This document shows, in pieces, positions 8,103 through 17,307 of a DNA stretch of 64,000 nt. Both the position numbers and the translations under genes were made by a program. Source of the DNA: Neobacillus thermocopriae. Its GTDB lineage: Bacteria > Bacillota > Bacilli > Bacillales > Cytobacillaceae. The notes below the pieces were generated by a model, which was not told the DNA's origin, did no database searches, and saw nothing but the letters and a program-made list of their open reading frames with translations. Positions within the stretch are counted from its first letter, which is position 1; each line of letters begins with the position of its first letter. Where the stretch lies: assembly GCF_010975035.1 (NCBI RefSeq), contig NZ_JAAIUV010000009.1, forward strand, positions 40,966-104,965, given 5' to 3'.

Positions 8103-8492
8103 ATTGAAATCATAAAAATTGTCGGAGTTTCTCTAGTAGCCACTTTTCTAGCATTAATCATTAAAGAACAAAAACCAAATCTCGCCTTTCTATTAATTGT
8201 TTTTGTCGGTTGTGCTATTTTTCTGTTTTTAATAGATAAAATTTATGAAATTATCCATATGCTGGAACGTTTAGCCGTAAATGCGAAAGTGAATTTGGTT
8301 TATGTAGAGACCATCCTTAAAATTATTGGAATAGCTTATATCGCAGAGTTTGCGGTCCAAGTTACGAAAGATGCTGGTCAAGGGGCTGTTGCTTCAAAAA
8401 TAGAATTAGCCGGAAAAGTCATTATCCTTGCAATGGCTATCCCAATCCTGACGGTTTTAATCGAAACAATCATTAATCTTATTCCGAATTAA
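8103..8492 (+). CDS. spoIIIAD: Stage III sporulation protein AD, unusual start
   Basis: A 129-residue, four-helix membrane protein whose C-terminal half (VNLVYVETILKIIGIAYIA) is typical of SpoIIIAD. The coding frame extends upstream of its first ATG (8259) to about 8097 and aligns with the B. subtilis N-terminus, but contains no ATG, GTG or TTG. GGGAGG at 8088-8093 lies 9 nt before an ATT at 8103, the best in-frame start. A TTG at 8098 (TTGCCATTGA) is one base out of frame; related genes begin TTG-NNN-ATT-GA, so one base may be missing. Starting at 8259 would give a truncated 77-residue product lacking the first two helices. Confidence 0.85.
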   Translation: MEIIKIVGVSLVATFLALIIKEQKPNLAFLLIVFVGCAIFLFLIDKIYEIIHMLERLAVNAKVNLVYVETILKIIGIAYIAEFAVQVTKDAGQGAVASKIELAGKVIILAMAIPILTVLIETIINLIPN

Positions 8493-8522
8493 AGGAGAGT
8501 CTCTAAAAAGAGGTGTAAATCA

Positions 8523-9722
8523 ATGAAGCAAAGGCTCGGGATTATACTAATTATGATTCTTTTAATCTTTTTTTTGCATAGTCCAAGTGTACAAGCCTCA
8601 CTAGAGTCAGAACATAAAACGAATTCACTTTCACCACAGGAACTTGTTGATCAGCAATTGGAAAATATGGATTTGTCTGAACTAAAACAATTTTGGGAGG
8701 ATATAAGCCATAAATACGGAGGCTACCTTCCCGAAAGTCAAAAAGGGAGCCTCTACGATTTTATTAAAGGTGAAAAACAATTCTCTATTAAAGAATGGGG
8801 AAAAGGATTTTTAAAATTTCTATTTCATGAATTTGTTGCTAATGGTAAACTGTTAGGTTCATTGATATTACTGGCCATTTTTAGCATGTTTTTACAAACA
8901 ATGCAAAATGCTTTTGAAAAAAGCAATATTAGTAAAGTGGCATATGCGATTGTTTATATGGTACTTGTGATTCTTGCTTTAAACAGTTTCCACATCGCGA
9001 TTAGCTATACGAATGAAGCGATAGGAACGATGATTTCGTTTGTACTGGCACTCATTCCACTCCTCCTTGGATTGATTGCCGCTTCAGGTGGAGTAGTCTC
9101 AGCAGCATTTTTTCATCCCGTGATCCTATTTCTTATGAACACAAGTGGAATGCTCATGCAATATATCATTCTTCCTTTGCTCTTTTTAGCCACCTTACTA
9201 AGTATTGTCAGCACATTGTCTGATCATTATAAAGTAACACAGTTGGCTCAGCTTCTTAGGAACTGGAGCATCGGATTAATGGGACTCTTTTTGACGGTAT
9301 TCCTTGGCGTTATTTCCGTTCAAGGTGCTTCCGCAGCAGTAACAGATGGAATTACCATTCGAACGGCTAAATTTATTACGGGGAATTTTATACCTGTAAT
9401 TGGAAGAATGTTTACTGATGCGACGGATACAGTCGTAAGCGCTTCAGTGTTGTTGAAAAATACAGTAGGAATTGCCGGTGTTGCCATTTTACTCATAATT
9501 GTTGCCTTCCCGGCGCTCAAAATATTAATGATTTCCTTTATTTACAAATTTGCTGCCGCCATTCTTCAGCCATTAGGAGGAGGACCAATTATTACTTGTC
9601 TAGATATTATTAGTAAAAGTGTTATTTATGTTTTTGCAGCACTTGGTATCGTTTCATTGATGTTCTTTTTAAGTATTACAGTTATCATCGCTGCAGGAAA
9701 TTTAACCATCATGATGAGATAG
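8523..9722 (+). CDS. spoIIIAE: Stage III sporulation protein AE
   Basis: A 399-residue polytopic membrane protein, the same length as in B. subtilis. The signal-like N-terminus (residues 7-25) is followed by a soluble region of about 85 residues and roughly seven transmembrane helices. It is thought to be the membrane core of the mother-cell side of the SpoIIIA-SpoIIQ channel. AGAGGTG precedes the ATG. Confidence 0.97.
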   Translation: MKQRLGIILIMILLIFFLHSPSVQASLESEHKTNSLSPQELVDQQLENMDLSELKQFWEDISHKYGGYLPESQKGSLYDFIKGEKQFSIKEWGKGFLKFLFHEFVANGKLLGSLILLAIFSMFLQTMQNAFEKSNISKVAYAIVYMVLVILALNSFHIAISYTNEAIGTMISFVLALIPLLLGLIAASGGVVSAAFFHPVILFLMNTSGMLMQYIILPLLFLATLLSIVSTLSDHYKVTQLAQLLRNWSIGLMGLFLTVFLGVISVQGASAAVTDGITIRTAKFITGNFIPVIGRMFTDATDTVVSASVLLKNTVGIAGVAILLIIVAFPALKILMISFIYKFAAAILQPLGGGPIITCLDIISKSVIYVFAALGIVSLMFFLSITVIIAAGNLTIMMR

Positions 9723-9738
9723 GGGGGGAAGCAAATAC

Positions 9739-10359
9739 ATGGACTTTTTAAAAGAGTGGGTAACTAATATCATTCTTTTTATCTTACTGGCAACCATCAT
9801 TGATATGTTACTCCCTAATTCAAGTATGCAGAAATATACCAAAATGGTTACAGGGCTACTTTTAATTGCAATCATCTTATCCCCTATCTTTAAGCTAATC
9901 TCTAAGGACTTTGAGTCGGCAATTTCGGAAATCCCTTCTTACCAATTATCTAGTGAAAATAATATGAAAAATTTAATTGATAATAAGAAAAAAGAAATAC
10001 AAGCCTCCCAACACGCATATATTTTAAAGGAAATGGCTGTCCAGCTAAGAAAGGATGTAGAGGAGGAGTTGAAGGATCAATATGGATTGGAGATCACTAA
10101 CATTGATATCAGTTTAAAGGATGAAAATAATACAGCCACCATAGAAAACCTCCAAAAGGTAACAATCCAACTTAAGCAGCCGGAGACAGGAGTTAAGACT
10201 GTCGAAGCAGTAAAACCAATAGTCATAAATACAGATAAACCTCTTCCATCTACTAAAACAACAGAAGAAACGGAACAGGTAGCCGCATTTTTATCAAAGA
10301 AATGGAATGTAACAGACAAAATTATTGAAGTTTCGATAGAAGGGGGGATCGATTCATAG
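9739..10359 (+). CDS. spoIIIAF: Stage III sporulation protein AF
   Basis: A 206-residue protein with two N-terminal transmembrane helices (about 9-25 and 35-53) and a soluble domain that in this family adopts a ring-building-motif fold. GGGGGGG precedes the start. It stops one base before spoIIIAG begins. It is part of the channel assembly. Confidence 0.95.
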   Translation: MDFLKEWVTNIILFILLATIIDMLLPNSSMQKYTKMVTGLLLIAIILSPIFKLISKDFESAISEIPSYQLSSENNMKNLIDNKKKEIQASQHAYILKEMAVQLRKDVEEELKDQYGLEITNIDISLKDENNTATIENLQKVTIQLKQPETGVKTVEAVKPIVINTDKPLPSTKTTEETEQVAAFLSKKWNVTDKIIEVSIEGGIDS

Positions 10360-10360
10360 A

Positions 10361-11020
10361 ATGGAAAAGAATCAAGGACCACAAACATGGATTCAAAAAC
10401 TACTTAAAAAGGATGAAAGAGAGGGGAAATCTGGTAGCAAGTCAGGGAAATATCAGTATATGCTCCTTGTATTATGTATCGGAGCTGCATTTATGATAAT
10501 TGGAAATATGGTATTTAAATCTGACGATAGTTCCTCTGTCATACCTGCAGCAACAAATGTACAGACAGAAACAGAAGATGTCCCAGCCTTTGGTTTGAAA
10601 AAAAACACGGGTAATAAGGAAATTGTTGAATATGAAGAAAAGTATGAGGACCAATTAAGAAAAGCTCTCCAAGAAGTCCTGGGAGTGGATGATGTAACCG
10701 TTATGGTTAACATTGATTCAACAGATAAAAAGGTACTGGAAAAAAACACAGTAACGAAATCTCAAACTACAGAAGAAGAAGATCAGGAAGGTGGTAAACG
10801 AAAGGTAACCGATGTTTCAACTGATGAACAGCTAGTGATTATCCGAAATGGAGAAAAAGAGGTTCCTGTTGTAGTTGAAACGAAAAAACCAGAAATTCGA
10901 GGTGTCTTAGTCGTTGCCAAAGGTGCTGATAACATTCAAGTGAAAAAATGGATTGTTGAAGCAGTGACAAAAGTATTAGGCGTACCAAGCCACCGTGTTG
11001 CGGTCATGCCGAAAAAATAA
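10361..11020 (+). CDS. spoIIIAG: Stage III sporulation protein AG
   Basis: A 219-residue bitopic protein: a cytoplasmic N-terminus, one transmembrane helix (about 29-47), then an extracellular domain with a low-complexity, Lys/Glu-rich insertion (about 125-150) and a ring-building motif. SpoIIIAG forms a large ring in the intermembrane space. The C-terminal motif VTKVLGVPSHRVAVM is typical. It sits one base after the spoIIIAF stop. Confidence 0.96.
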   Translation: MEKNQGPQTWIQKLLKKDEREGKSGSKSGKYQYMLLVLCIGAAFMIIGNMVFKSDDSSSVIPAATNVQTETEDVPAFGLKKNTGNKEIVEYEEKYEDQLRKALQEVLGVDDVTVMVNIDSTDKKVLEKNTVTKSQTTEEEDQEGGKRKVTDVSTDEQLVIIRNGEKEVPVVVETKKPEIRGVLVVAKGADNIQVKKWIVEAVTKVLGVPSHRVAVMPKK

Positions 11021-11034
11021 AGGGGGAATTAAAT

Positions 11035-11595
11035 ATGTTATTAAAAAAACAAACAGTTTGGTTATTGACAATGTTGAGTTTAGTAGTCGTATTATCTGTC
11101 TACTATATTACTTCTCCTGAACAGACAAAAAATGAACTTGCTTCTGTAGAAGAAAAAGCAAAAACTGAAAAAGAAAATAGTCCATCAAACAGCAAAACAG
11201 AAGCCAAAGATGGAAAGACAGTTGTTTCAACGGTAGCAGGTGATGCAGAGTTCGAAAAGCTTCGTTTAGAGTTGGATGAAGCACGTGGGGAAAAGTTAGA
11301 GGAATTAACTGCGATCATGGCTACTACTGATCTCCCTGCAGATGAAAGAATGAAAGCAAAAGATCAAATGGAAAAACTTAATGATATTGCGCGAAAAGAA
11401 GACCTTCTTGAAACAATGATTCGTTCCATGGGATATGAAGATGCCTTGGTTAGAGCAGATGGTGAGAAGGTAAGAGTTACTGTAAAGTCAAATAAAAAAC
11501 ATTCCAAATCAGAAGCTAACAAAATTATCCTTGAAGTGAAAAAAGAAATGGAGGACATCAACATTGTTGCTGTAGAATTCCAGCCATCAAAATAA
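11035..11595 (+). CDS. spoIIIAH: Stage III sporulation protein AH
   Basis: A 186-residue bitopic protein with an N-terminal transmembrane helix (about 7-25), a charged linker and a C-terminal ring-building domain that interacts with forespore SpoIIQ. It is shorter than B. subtilis SpoIIIAH (218), mostly in the linker. It is the last gene of the operon and is followed by a strong terminator. Confidence 0.96.
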   Translation: MLLKKQTVWLLTMLSLVVVLSVYYITSPEQTKNELASVEEKAKTEKENSPSNSKTEAKDGKTVVSTVAGDAEFEKLRLELDEARGEKLEELTAIMATTDLPADERMKAKDQMEKLNDIARKEDLLETMIRSMGYEDALVRADGEKVRVTVKSNKKHSKSEANKIILEVKKEMEDINIVAVEFQPSK

Positions 11596-11610
11596 CAATA
11601 ACAAGCCCGA

Positions 11611-11638
11611 GGAAAGCTAACATTAGCTTTCCTTTTTT
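11611..11638 (+). terminator. Terminator of the spoIIIA operon
   Basis: Perfect 9-bp stem GGAAAGCTA / TAGCTTTCC with loop ACAT, followed by TTTTTT. Confidence 0.9.
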
Positions 11639-11770
11639 GCTAGATAAGTAAGCATATTGTTAATGTGTCCCAAAATGCTTAAACGATTAAAAAATTCACA
11701 TTTCATTCAAAAACCTTTAAGATAATGGAAAAGGGTAAAATGAAATTGTATTTAGCTTTTATTTAGATTA

Positions 11771-11800
11771 TTGAACTGATACATGGTATTATCGTATAGT
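11771..11800 (+). promoter_or_regulatory. Candidate sigma-A promoter of accBC
   Basis: TTGAAC (-35, 11771-11776), an 18-nt spacer and TATAGT (-10, 11795-11800), about 46 nt before the accB ATG. Each hexamer matches consensus at 4-5 of 6 positions. Confidence 0.55.
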
Positions 11801-11846
11801 TATAGTAGCTAGTCATAAATAAAGAGGTCCAAGGGGTGTTACTTAA

Positions 11847-12362
11847 ATGTTAAAGGTACAAGAAATTCGTGAATTGATAAAATTAGTTGACCAATCAAGT
11901 ATTGATGAATTTGTATATGAAAATGAAGGTTCGAAAATTCAAATGAAAAAAAATGGAGGGGTTACTCAAACACTCGTTCAACCTGTGGTTCAGCCAACAG
12001 TTACACCAGCGCCAGCTGCTATTCAAACAACTCCATCTCCGGCAGCTGCCCCAGTTAATGAAGTGGAAACAAAGCAGGAAGCACCGAAGAAAGAAGAAGT
12101 TTCCGTTGCAGATTCAGCTAATTTACATAAAATTACTTCACCAATGGTTGGAACATTTTATTCTGCACCAAGCCCAGATGCAGAAGATTATGTCAAACCG
12201 GGTTCAAAAGTAACAAAAGACACGATTGTTTGTATTGTAGAAGCGATGAAATTATTTAATGAAATTGAAGCTGAAGTTAATGGCGAAATTGTAGAAGTTC
12301 TAGTCAAAAATGGACAATTAGTTGAATACGGGCAGCCATTATTTTTAGTAAAGCCTGAATAA
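11847..12362 (+). CDS. accB: Acetyl-CoA carboxylase biotin carboxyl carrier protein
   Basis: This 171-residue BCCP carries the covalently bound biotin of acetyl-CoA carboxylase, the first step of fatty acid synthesis. After an N-terminal helical segment there is a Pro/Ala/Thr/Val-rich linker (about 40-90) and a C-terminal biotinyl domain. The biotin site is Lys135 in EAMKLFNEI. It lies 13 nt before accC. Because YqjD in this window needs a biotin partner, AccB/AccC may also serve it, which is inference. Confidence 0.97.
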   Translation: MLKVQEIRELIKLVDQSSIDEFVYENEGSKIQMKKNGGVTQTLVQPVVQPTVTPAPAAIQTTPSPAAAPVNEVETKQEAPKKEEVSVADSANLHKITSPMVGTFYSAPSPDAEDYVKPGSKVTKDTIVCIVEAMKLFNEIEAEVNGEIVEVLVKNGQLVEYGQPLFLVKPE

Positions 12363-12375
12363 GGAGCGTAACTGG

Positions 12376-13731
12376 ATGTTGAAAAAACTGTTAATTGCAA
12401 ACAGAGGAGAAATTGCAGTAAGGATCATTCGTGCCTGCCGTGAGATGGGGATTGAATCTGTGGCAGTTTATTCCGAAGCAGACCGCGATGCCCTGCATGT
12501 TCAACTGGCTGATGAAGCTTACTGTATTGGTCCAACACCATCAAAGGACAGTTATTTAAATATTACTAATATTATCAGCATTGCAAAGCTAACAGGATGT
12601 GATGCGATCCATCCTGGCTATGGCTTCTTAGCAGAAAACGCTGATTTTGCTGAGTTATGCAGGGAATGTAATATTACATTTATTGGCCCTAGTCCTGAAG
12701 CTATTACAAAAATGGGTACAAAAGATATTGCCAGAGAGACGATGCGGGAAGCTGGGGTTCCAATTGTTCCAGGTTCTACAGGAATTATCAATGATATCGA
12801 CGAAGCTTTAGAGCTTGCTAAAAAGATCGAGTACCCAGTCATTATTAAGGCGACTGCAGGCGGAGGCGGAAAAGGAATCCGCGTGGCCAGAAATGAGCAG
12901 GAATTAATAAAAGGCATTAATATTACTCAGCAAGAGGCGGCGACCGCTTTCGGAAATCCTGGTGTATATATTGAAAAATATATTGAAGATTTTCGTCATG
13001 TTGAAATCCAGATTCTTGCGGATAATTACGGCAATACTATTCACTTAGGAGAAAGAGATTGTTCCATTCAGCGTAGACTTCAGAAACTGTTAGAGGAAAC
13101 CCCATCACCAGCTCTTGATGGTGAAATTAGAGCAGAAATGGGAGAAGCTGCGGTCAAAGCGGCAAAAGCCGTTAATTATTCAGGTGCGGGTACAGTAGAA
13201 TTTATCTATGATTATCGTAATCGAAAGTTTTATTTTATGGAAATGAATACAAGGATTCAAGTAGAGCATCCTGTAACAGAAATGGTTACCGGAGTGGATC
13301 TCATTAAAGAGCAAATTCGGATTGCTAACGGTGAAAAATTATCCTTAAGCCAGGCAGATGTGACATTTAATGGATGGTCGATTGAGTGCCGAATTAATGC
13401 AGAAAATCCGGAAAAGAACTTTATGCCTTCTCCAGGAAAAATCAATATGTATTTGCCGCCTGGTGGATTAGGAGTCCGTGTCGATTCAGCTGCATACCCT
13501 GGATATACAATACCGCCATATTATGATTCCATGATCGCAAAGGTTATAACGTACGGTAGTACAAGGGAAGAAGCAATTGCTAGAATGAAACGAGCTTTAA
13601 GTGAGTTTGTAGTTGAAGGTATTCATACAACGATTCCATTCCATTTAAAGCTTCTGGAACATGAAAAATTCGTAGAAGGCCAATTTAATACGAAGTTTCT
13701 TGAAATGTATGATGTAATGAAACCCGTATAA
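12376..13731 (+). CDS. accC: Acetyl-CoA carboxylase biotin carboxylase subunit
   Basis: A 451-residue biotin carboxylase that carboxylates the biotin on BCCP using ATP and bicarbonate. The N-terminal domain starts [17 protein letters not shown] with the [10 protein letters not shown] motif. The ATP-grasp domain holds the glycine-rich loop GGGGKGIRV and [14 protein letters not shown], with catalytic Glu and Arg residues. Length is normal. AAGGAGC precedes the ATG, and accB is immediately upstream in the same operon. Confidence 0.98.
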   Translation: MLKKLLIANRGEIAVRIIRACREMGIESVAVYSEADRDALHVQLADEAYCIGPTPSKDSYLNITNIISIAKLTGCDAIHPGYGFLAENADFAELCRECNITFIGPSPEAITKMGTKDIARETMREAGVPIVPGSTGIINDIDEALELAKKIEYPVIIKATAGGGGKGIRVARNEQELIKGINITQQEAATAFGNPGVYIEKYIEDFRHVEIQILADNYGNTIHLGERDCSIQRRLQKLLEETPSPALDGEIRAEMGEAAVKAAKAVNYSGAGTVEFIYDYRNRKFYFMEMNTRIQVEHPVTEMVTGVDLIKEQIRIANGEKLSLSQADVTFNGWSIECRINAENPEKNFMPSPGKINMYLPPGGLGVRVDSAAYPGYTIPPYYDSMIAKVITYGSTREEAIARMKRALSEFVVEGIHTTIPFHLKLLEHEKFVEGQFNTKFLEMYDVMKPV

Positions 13732-13752
13732 TCATAATGGAGGTGTAAGTTG

Positions 13753-14160
13753 ATGAATGAAATGAATATTTTAGAAATGGAACAAGGAAATAGCGGGCTC
13801 GGAAAAATAGAGATTGCACCTGAAGTTATTGAAGTAATAGCCGGCATTGCAGCCTCTGAGGTGGAAGGGGTAGCAGGAATGCGCGGGAATTTTGCTGCAG
13901 GAGTTGTAGAGCGTTTAGGGAAAAAGAATCATGGTAAAGGTGTAAAAGTTGAGCTAACTGAAACAGGAATAAAAATTGACGTATATTGTTTGATGAAATT
14001 CGGCATTTCTATCCCATCTGTTGCTGGAAAAATTCAAGAAAATATTCGTCAAGCATTACTGAATATGACTGCATTAGAACCAGAGGAAGTAAATATTCAT
14101 GTGGTTGGAGTTCAGTTTGAAAACGTGAAACAAGAAACGGTAATTGAAGAGGAAGTATAG
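13753..14160 (+). CDS. yqhY: Asp23/Gls24 family envelope stress protein YqhY
   Basis: A 135-residue Asp23/Gls24 (DUF322) protein, with the core GKIEIAPEVIEVIAGIAASEVEGV-type sequence and the typical MKFGISIPSVAGKIQE segment. It has no membrane segment. In B. subtilis YqhY is constitutively co-transcribed with accBC and its loss perturbs acetyl-CoA carboxylase activity; the same linkage here supports that role. ATG 13753 is preferred to the adjacent TTG because of GGAGG at 13739-13743. Confidence 0.93.
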   Translation: MNEMNILEMEQGNSGLGKIEIAPEVIEVIAGIAASEVEGVAGMRGNFAAGVVERLGKKNHGKGVKVELTETGIKIDVYCLMKFGISIPSVAGKIQENIRQALLNMTALEPEEVNIHVVGVQFENVKQETVIEEEV

Positions 14161-14165
14161 AACAA

Positions 14166-14197
14166 AAAAGCCAAAGGAATTACTCCTTTGGTTTTTC
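14166..14197 (+). terminator. Terminator after accBC-yqhY
   Basis: 8-bp stem CCAAAGGA / TCCTTTGG with loop ATTAC and a TTTTTCT tail; flanking A and T runs extend the pairing. Confidence 0.9.
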
Positions 14198-14331
14198 TGT
14201 TTATTTTTATCAATTCTTGAGTGCGAATCATTTTTACTTATGCTATTATCTTTTTATGTGTAAGCTAAAATGATTGTTTAAAAATAATAGTATATATATT
14301 ATTTAATTTCTCTAAAGGAGTTAAAGGCATA

Positions 14332-14730
14332 ATGAAAAGAAGAACAGCAAGGGAAAAGGCATTACAAGCTCTTTTTCAAATTGATGTCGCAGGTAGCGAA
14401 CCAAAAGCAGCAATTGAACATGTTTTGGAAGAGGAGGCAGGAGATGATTATTTATCCAGACTTGTTTTAGGAGTAGTGGAACATAGAAGTGAAATTGATC
14501 AATTGATTGCTGACAATCTTGAAAAATGGACCCTTGACCGGTTAGCAACTGTCGATCGAAATATTTTAAGAATGGCTGTCTATGAATTAAAGTTTTTACA
14601 TGATGAAGTTCCAGAAAAAGTAATAATGGATGAGGCTATTGAAATTGCCAAAAAATTTGGTGATGACCAATCAAACAAATTTGTAAATGCAATACTCTCA
14701 AAGGTGAAACAAAAACTTCATAAGGAATAG
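14332..14730 (+). CDS. nusB: Transcription antitermination factor NusB
   Basis: A 132-residue all-helical RNA-binding protein that acts with NusE (S10) at boxA in rRNA antitermination. N-terminal MKRRTAREKALQALFQID and the C-terminal segment EKVIMDEAIEIAKKFGDDQSNKFVNAIL are characteristic. AAAGGAG precedes the ATG. It lies 32 nt before folD and probably shares a transcript with it. Confidence 0.97.
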   Translation: MKRRTAREKALQALFQIDVAGSEPKAAIEHVLEEEAGDDYLSRLVLGVVEHRSEIDQLIADNLEKWTLDRLATVDRNILRMAVYELKFLHDEVPEKVIMDEAIEIAKKFGDDQSNKFVNAILSKVKQKLHKE

Positions 14731-14762
14731 AATCATTAAAAAACTAGGGGAGGACATGTAAG

Positions 14763-15617
14763 ATGACCGCTGTAATTATTAACGGAAAAGAAATTGCTGA
14801 AAAGAAAAAACAGGAAATTGCTGAAGAAGTAAAAAGGCTTAAGAGTCAAGGAGTAACTCCTGGTTTGGCTGTTATTCTCGTTGGTAATAATCATGCATCA
14901 CGAACTTATGTAACAAATAAACAAAAAACATGTCAAGAACTTGGGATGAATTCTGTGTTAATCGAAATGCCAGAAGAAGTCTCAGAGAATGAATTGCTTT
15001 CAAAAATTGAAGAATTAAATCAAGATCCCCAAATTCATGGTATTTTGGTACAACTCCCTCTGCCAGCACATATTAATGAAACGAAAGTCATTGAGTCAAT
15101 TTCACCTGATAAAGATGTTGATGGATTTCATCCAATAAATATTGGACGGATGATGACTGGACAGAATACGTTCTTGCCATGTACACCTTATGGAATTATG
15201 GTTCTTTTAGAAGAATCTGGAATATCTGTAGAAGGAAAGCATGTGGTAGTAGTTGGAAGAAGTAATATAGTTGGTAAGCCTGCTGGCCAGTTATTTCTCA
15301 ATCAACATGCAACAGTAACCTATTGTCATTCCCGAACAAAAGATTTAATGGTACATACCAAACAAGCTGATATTCTTGTGGCAGCTGTTGGAATACCAAA
15401 TTTTATTACGGCAGAGCATGTGAAAGAGGGAGCTATCGTAATAGATGTGGGTATTAATCGTAACGAAGCTGGAAAGCTTTGTGGAGATGTTGCCTTTGAT
15501 GAGGTAAGTAAAAAAGCGAGCTTCATTACTCCTGTACCAAAAGGAGTGGGCCCAATGACAATCACAATGTTGATGTATAATACCCTTAAATCAGCGGCTG
15601 AAAGTATTAATCGCTAA
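14763..15617 (+). CDS. folD: Bifunctional methylenetetrahydrofolate dehydrogenase/cyclohydrolase
   Basis: A 284-residue FolD that interconverts 5,10-methylene-THF and 10-formyl-THF using NADP. Motifs: YVTNKQKTC with the catalytic Lys, [15 protein letters not shown], the nucleotide-binding GRSNIVGKP, and the C-terminal [17 protein letters not shown] precedes the ATG. A large inverted repeat follows before xseA. Confidence 0.98.
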   Translation: MTAVIINGKEIAEKKKQEIAEEVKRLKSQGVTPGLAVILVGNNHASRTYVTNKQKTCQELGMNSVLIEMPEEVSENELLSKIEELNQDPQIHGILVQLPLPAHINETKVIESISPDKDVDGFHPINIGRMMTGQNTFLPCTPYGIMVLLEESGISVEGKHVVVVGRSNIVGKPAGQLFLNQHATVTYCHSRTKDLMVHTKQADILVAAVGIPNFITAEHVKEGAIVIDVGINRNEAGKLCGDVAFDEVSKKASFITPVPKGVGPMTITMLMYNTLKSAAESINR

Positions 15618-15621
15618 ATGA

Positions 15622-15696
15622 AAAATTGCCCTTATCTTTTATAAAAAGTATCATCCTGACGATAGGATTGGCGTTTATTTGGATAAGGGCAATTTT
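15622..15696 (+). terminator. Long inverted repeat with nested hairpin between folD and xseA
   Basis: A perfect 15-bp pairing joins 15622-15636 (AAAATTGCCCTTATC) to 15682-15696. Its 45-nt loop carries an inner hairpin ATCCT / AGGAT with loop GACGAT (15653-15668). The 3' side ends in ATTTTATTC, a weak T-run, so it could terminate folD, protect the transcript end, or act as a leader element for xseA. Confidence 0.6.
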
Positions 15697-15723
15697 ATTC
15701 TAACGGTCCGAAGAGGAGTAACT

Positions 15724-17082
15724 ATGCAGGAACAAAGGTATTTATCTGTTAGTGCTTTAACTAAATACATAAAAAGAAAGTTTGATGCGGATCCGCATTT
15801 ACGCGATATACATGTCCAAGGAGAAATATCTAATTTTAAACAACATTCCAGCGGTCATATGTATTTTACCTTAAAGGATGAGAAGGCAAGAATTCTAGCT
15901 GTTATGTTTGCTAGCCATTCAAGAACGATGAAGTTTTCCCCTGAAAATGGAATGAAGGTTATTGTTAAGGGAGAAATTACCGTTTACGAATCGAGTGGAC
16001 AATATCAAATATATATTAAAGACATGCAACCCGATGGTATAGGTGAATTATTTCTCGCTTATGAACAATTAAAAAAACGATTAGAAGAGGAAGGTCTTTT
16101 TGCACCTGAAGCAAAAAAATCTCTCCCATTATATCCTAAAACGATCGGTGTTATCACTTCCCCTACTGGTGCAGCTATTAGAGATATTATTACAACGACT
16201 AAAAGGCGATACCCAATCGGAAATATCCTCGTTTTCCCTGTACTTGTACAAGGTGAAAATGCGGCTCCTTCCATTGTAAATGCGATTGAAAAGGCAAATA
16301 GTATCGGGGATATTGATGTATTGATTGTAGGGCGTGGTGGTGGTTCAATTGAGGAATTATGGGCATTTAATGAGGAGATCGTCGCTAGAGCTATTTATGC
16401 CTCTAAAATTCCCATTATTTCTGCAGTTGGTCATGAGACAGATTTTACGATTGCTGATTTTGTTGCTGATATGAGAGCCCCCACTCCTACCGGAGCAGCT
16501 GAACTTGCCGTTCCTCATATTGAAGAACTGATGGAACGGGTCTTGCAAAGACAAACCCGGTTACTAAGAGCCATGCAGGAAAAATTTAGGTATGAAAAAG
16601 AAAGGTTTAACCGTGTTCAAAAATCTCCTATTTTTCGATATCCAGAGCGTCTCTATGAACAAAAGCTTGAGCATTTGGATAAACTGACTGAAGCTATCAA
16701 TCGAGAAGCTATTCGTTTATTTAAGATTAAAAAAGAGAATCAAATGCTTCTACATAAGCGTCTTGAAAAAAATCATCCTAAAAAAGTATTTAGCGAATCT
16801 AAGCATAATTTTGAACGGAAACAAAAAGAGTTAAACAAGGCTTTATTGCAAGTTCTTTCAAAAAAGAAATCAGAATTTGAGCGAATGATTACAACCTTAC
16901 AAGCTCTAAGCCCTTTAAAGATTATGGAGAGAGGTTACAGTTTAGCCTATACAAAAGATAATCATCTTGTTAAAAGCATAGATCAAGTCAAAGTATCGGA
17001 TAATGTTAAGATTCAGCTGGCAGATGGAAGTCTTTTTTGTAAAGTGGAGAAAATAAAGGAGAGCGACAAAAGTGACGAATGA
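15724..17082 (+). CDS. xseA: Exodeoxyribonuclease VII large subunit
   Basis: A 452-residue catalytic subunit of ExoVII, which degrades single-stranded DNA from both ends into oligonucleotides. An N-terminal OB-fold (about residues 5-100) is followed by the catalytic domain with [28 protein letters not shown] and [13 protein letters not shown], then a long coiled-coil region (about 270-400). ATG 15724 follows AGAGGAG. It overlaps xseB by 11 nt, indicating coupled translation of the complex. Confidence 0.97.
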   Translation: MQEQRYLSVSALTKYIKRKFDADPHLRDIHVQGEISNFKQHSSGHMYFTLKDEKARILAVMFASHSRTMKFSPENGMKVIVKGEITVYESSGQYQIYIKDMQPDGIGELFLAYEQLKKRLEEEGLFAPEAKKSLPLYPKTIGVITSPTGAAIRDIITTTKRRYPIGNILVFPVLVQGENAAPSIVNAIEKANSIGDIDVLIVGRGGGSIEELWAFNEEIVARAIYASKIPIISAVGHETDFTIADFVADMRAPTPTGAAELAVPHIEELMERVLQRQTRLLRAMQEKFRYEKERFNRVQKSPIFRYPERLYEQKLEHLDKLTEAINREAIRLFKIKKENQMLLHKRLEKNHPKKVFSESKHNFERKQKELNKALLQVLSKKKSEFERMITTLQALSPLKIMERGYSLAYTKDNHLVKSIDQVKVSDNVKIQLADGSLFCKVEKIKESDKSDE

Positions 17083-17305
17083 AAAAAATATAACATTTGA
17101 AGAGGCCATGGCGAAGCTTGAACAAATTGTTGAAAAGCTGGAAGAGGGAGACATTCCTCTTGAGGAGGCCATCATTTATTATAAGGAAGGGATGGAGCTT
17201 TCCAAGCTTTGTCATGACAAATTAAAAAGTGCCGAAAAGCAGTTGACACAAATAATAACGGAGGATGGACGCAAGGAAGTTTTCTCAATCAATGAGGAGG
17301 AATAG
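17072..17305 (+). CDS. xseB: Exodeoxyribonuclease VII small subunit
   Basis: A 77-residue, two-helix protein with the family core [19 protein letters not shown] and [14 protein letters not shown], which winds around the XseA coiled coil. GTG start with AAAGGAGAG upstream, overlapping the end of xseA. The ispA start follows 3 nt after the stop. Confidence 0.96.
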   Translation: MTNEKNITFEEAMAKLEQIVEKLEEGDIPLEEAIIYYKEGMELSKLCHDKLKSAEKQLTQIITEDGRKEVFSINEEE

Positions 17306-17307
17306 TT

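Noticed and set aside
8259..8492. Short spoIIIAD starting at ATG 8259
   Set aside because: It would drop the first two conserved helices, and the frame clearly continues upstream to a GGGAGG-preceded ATT.
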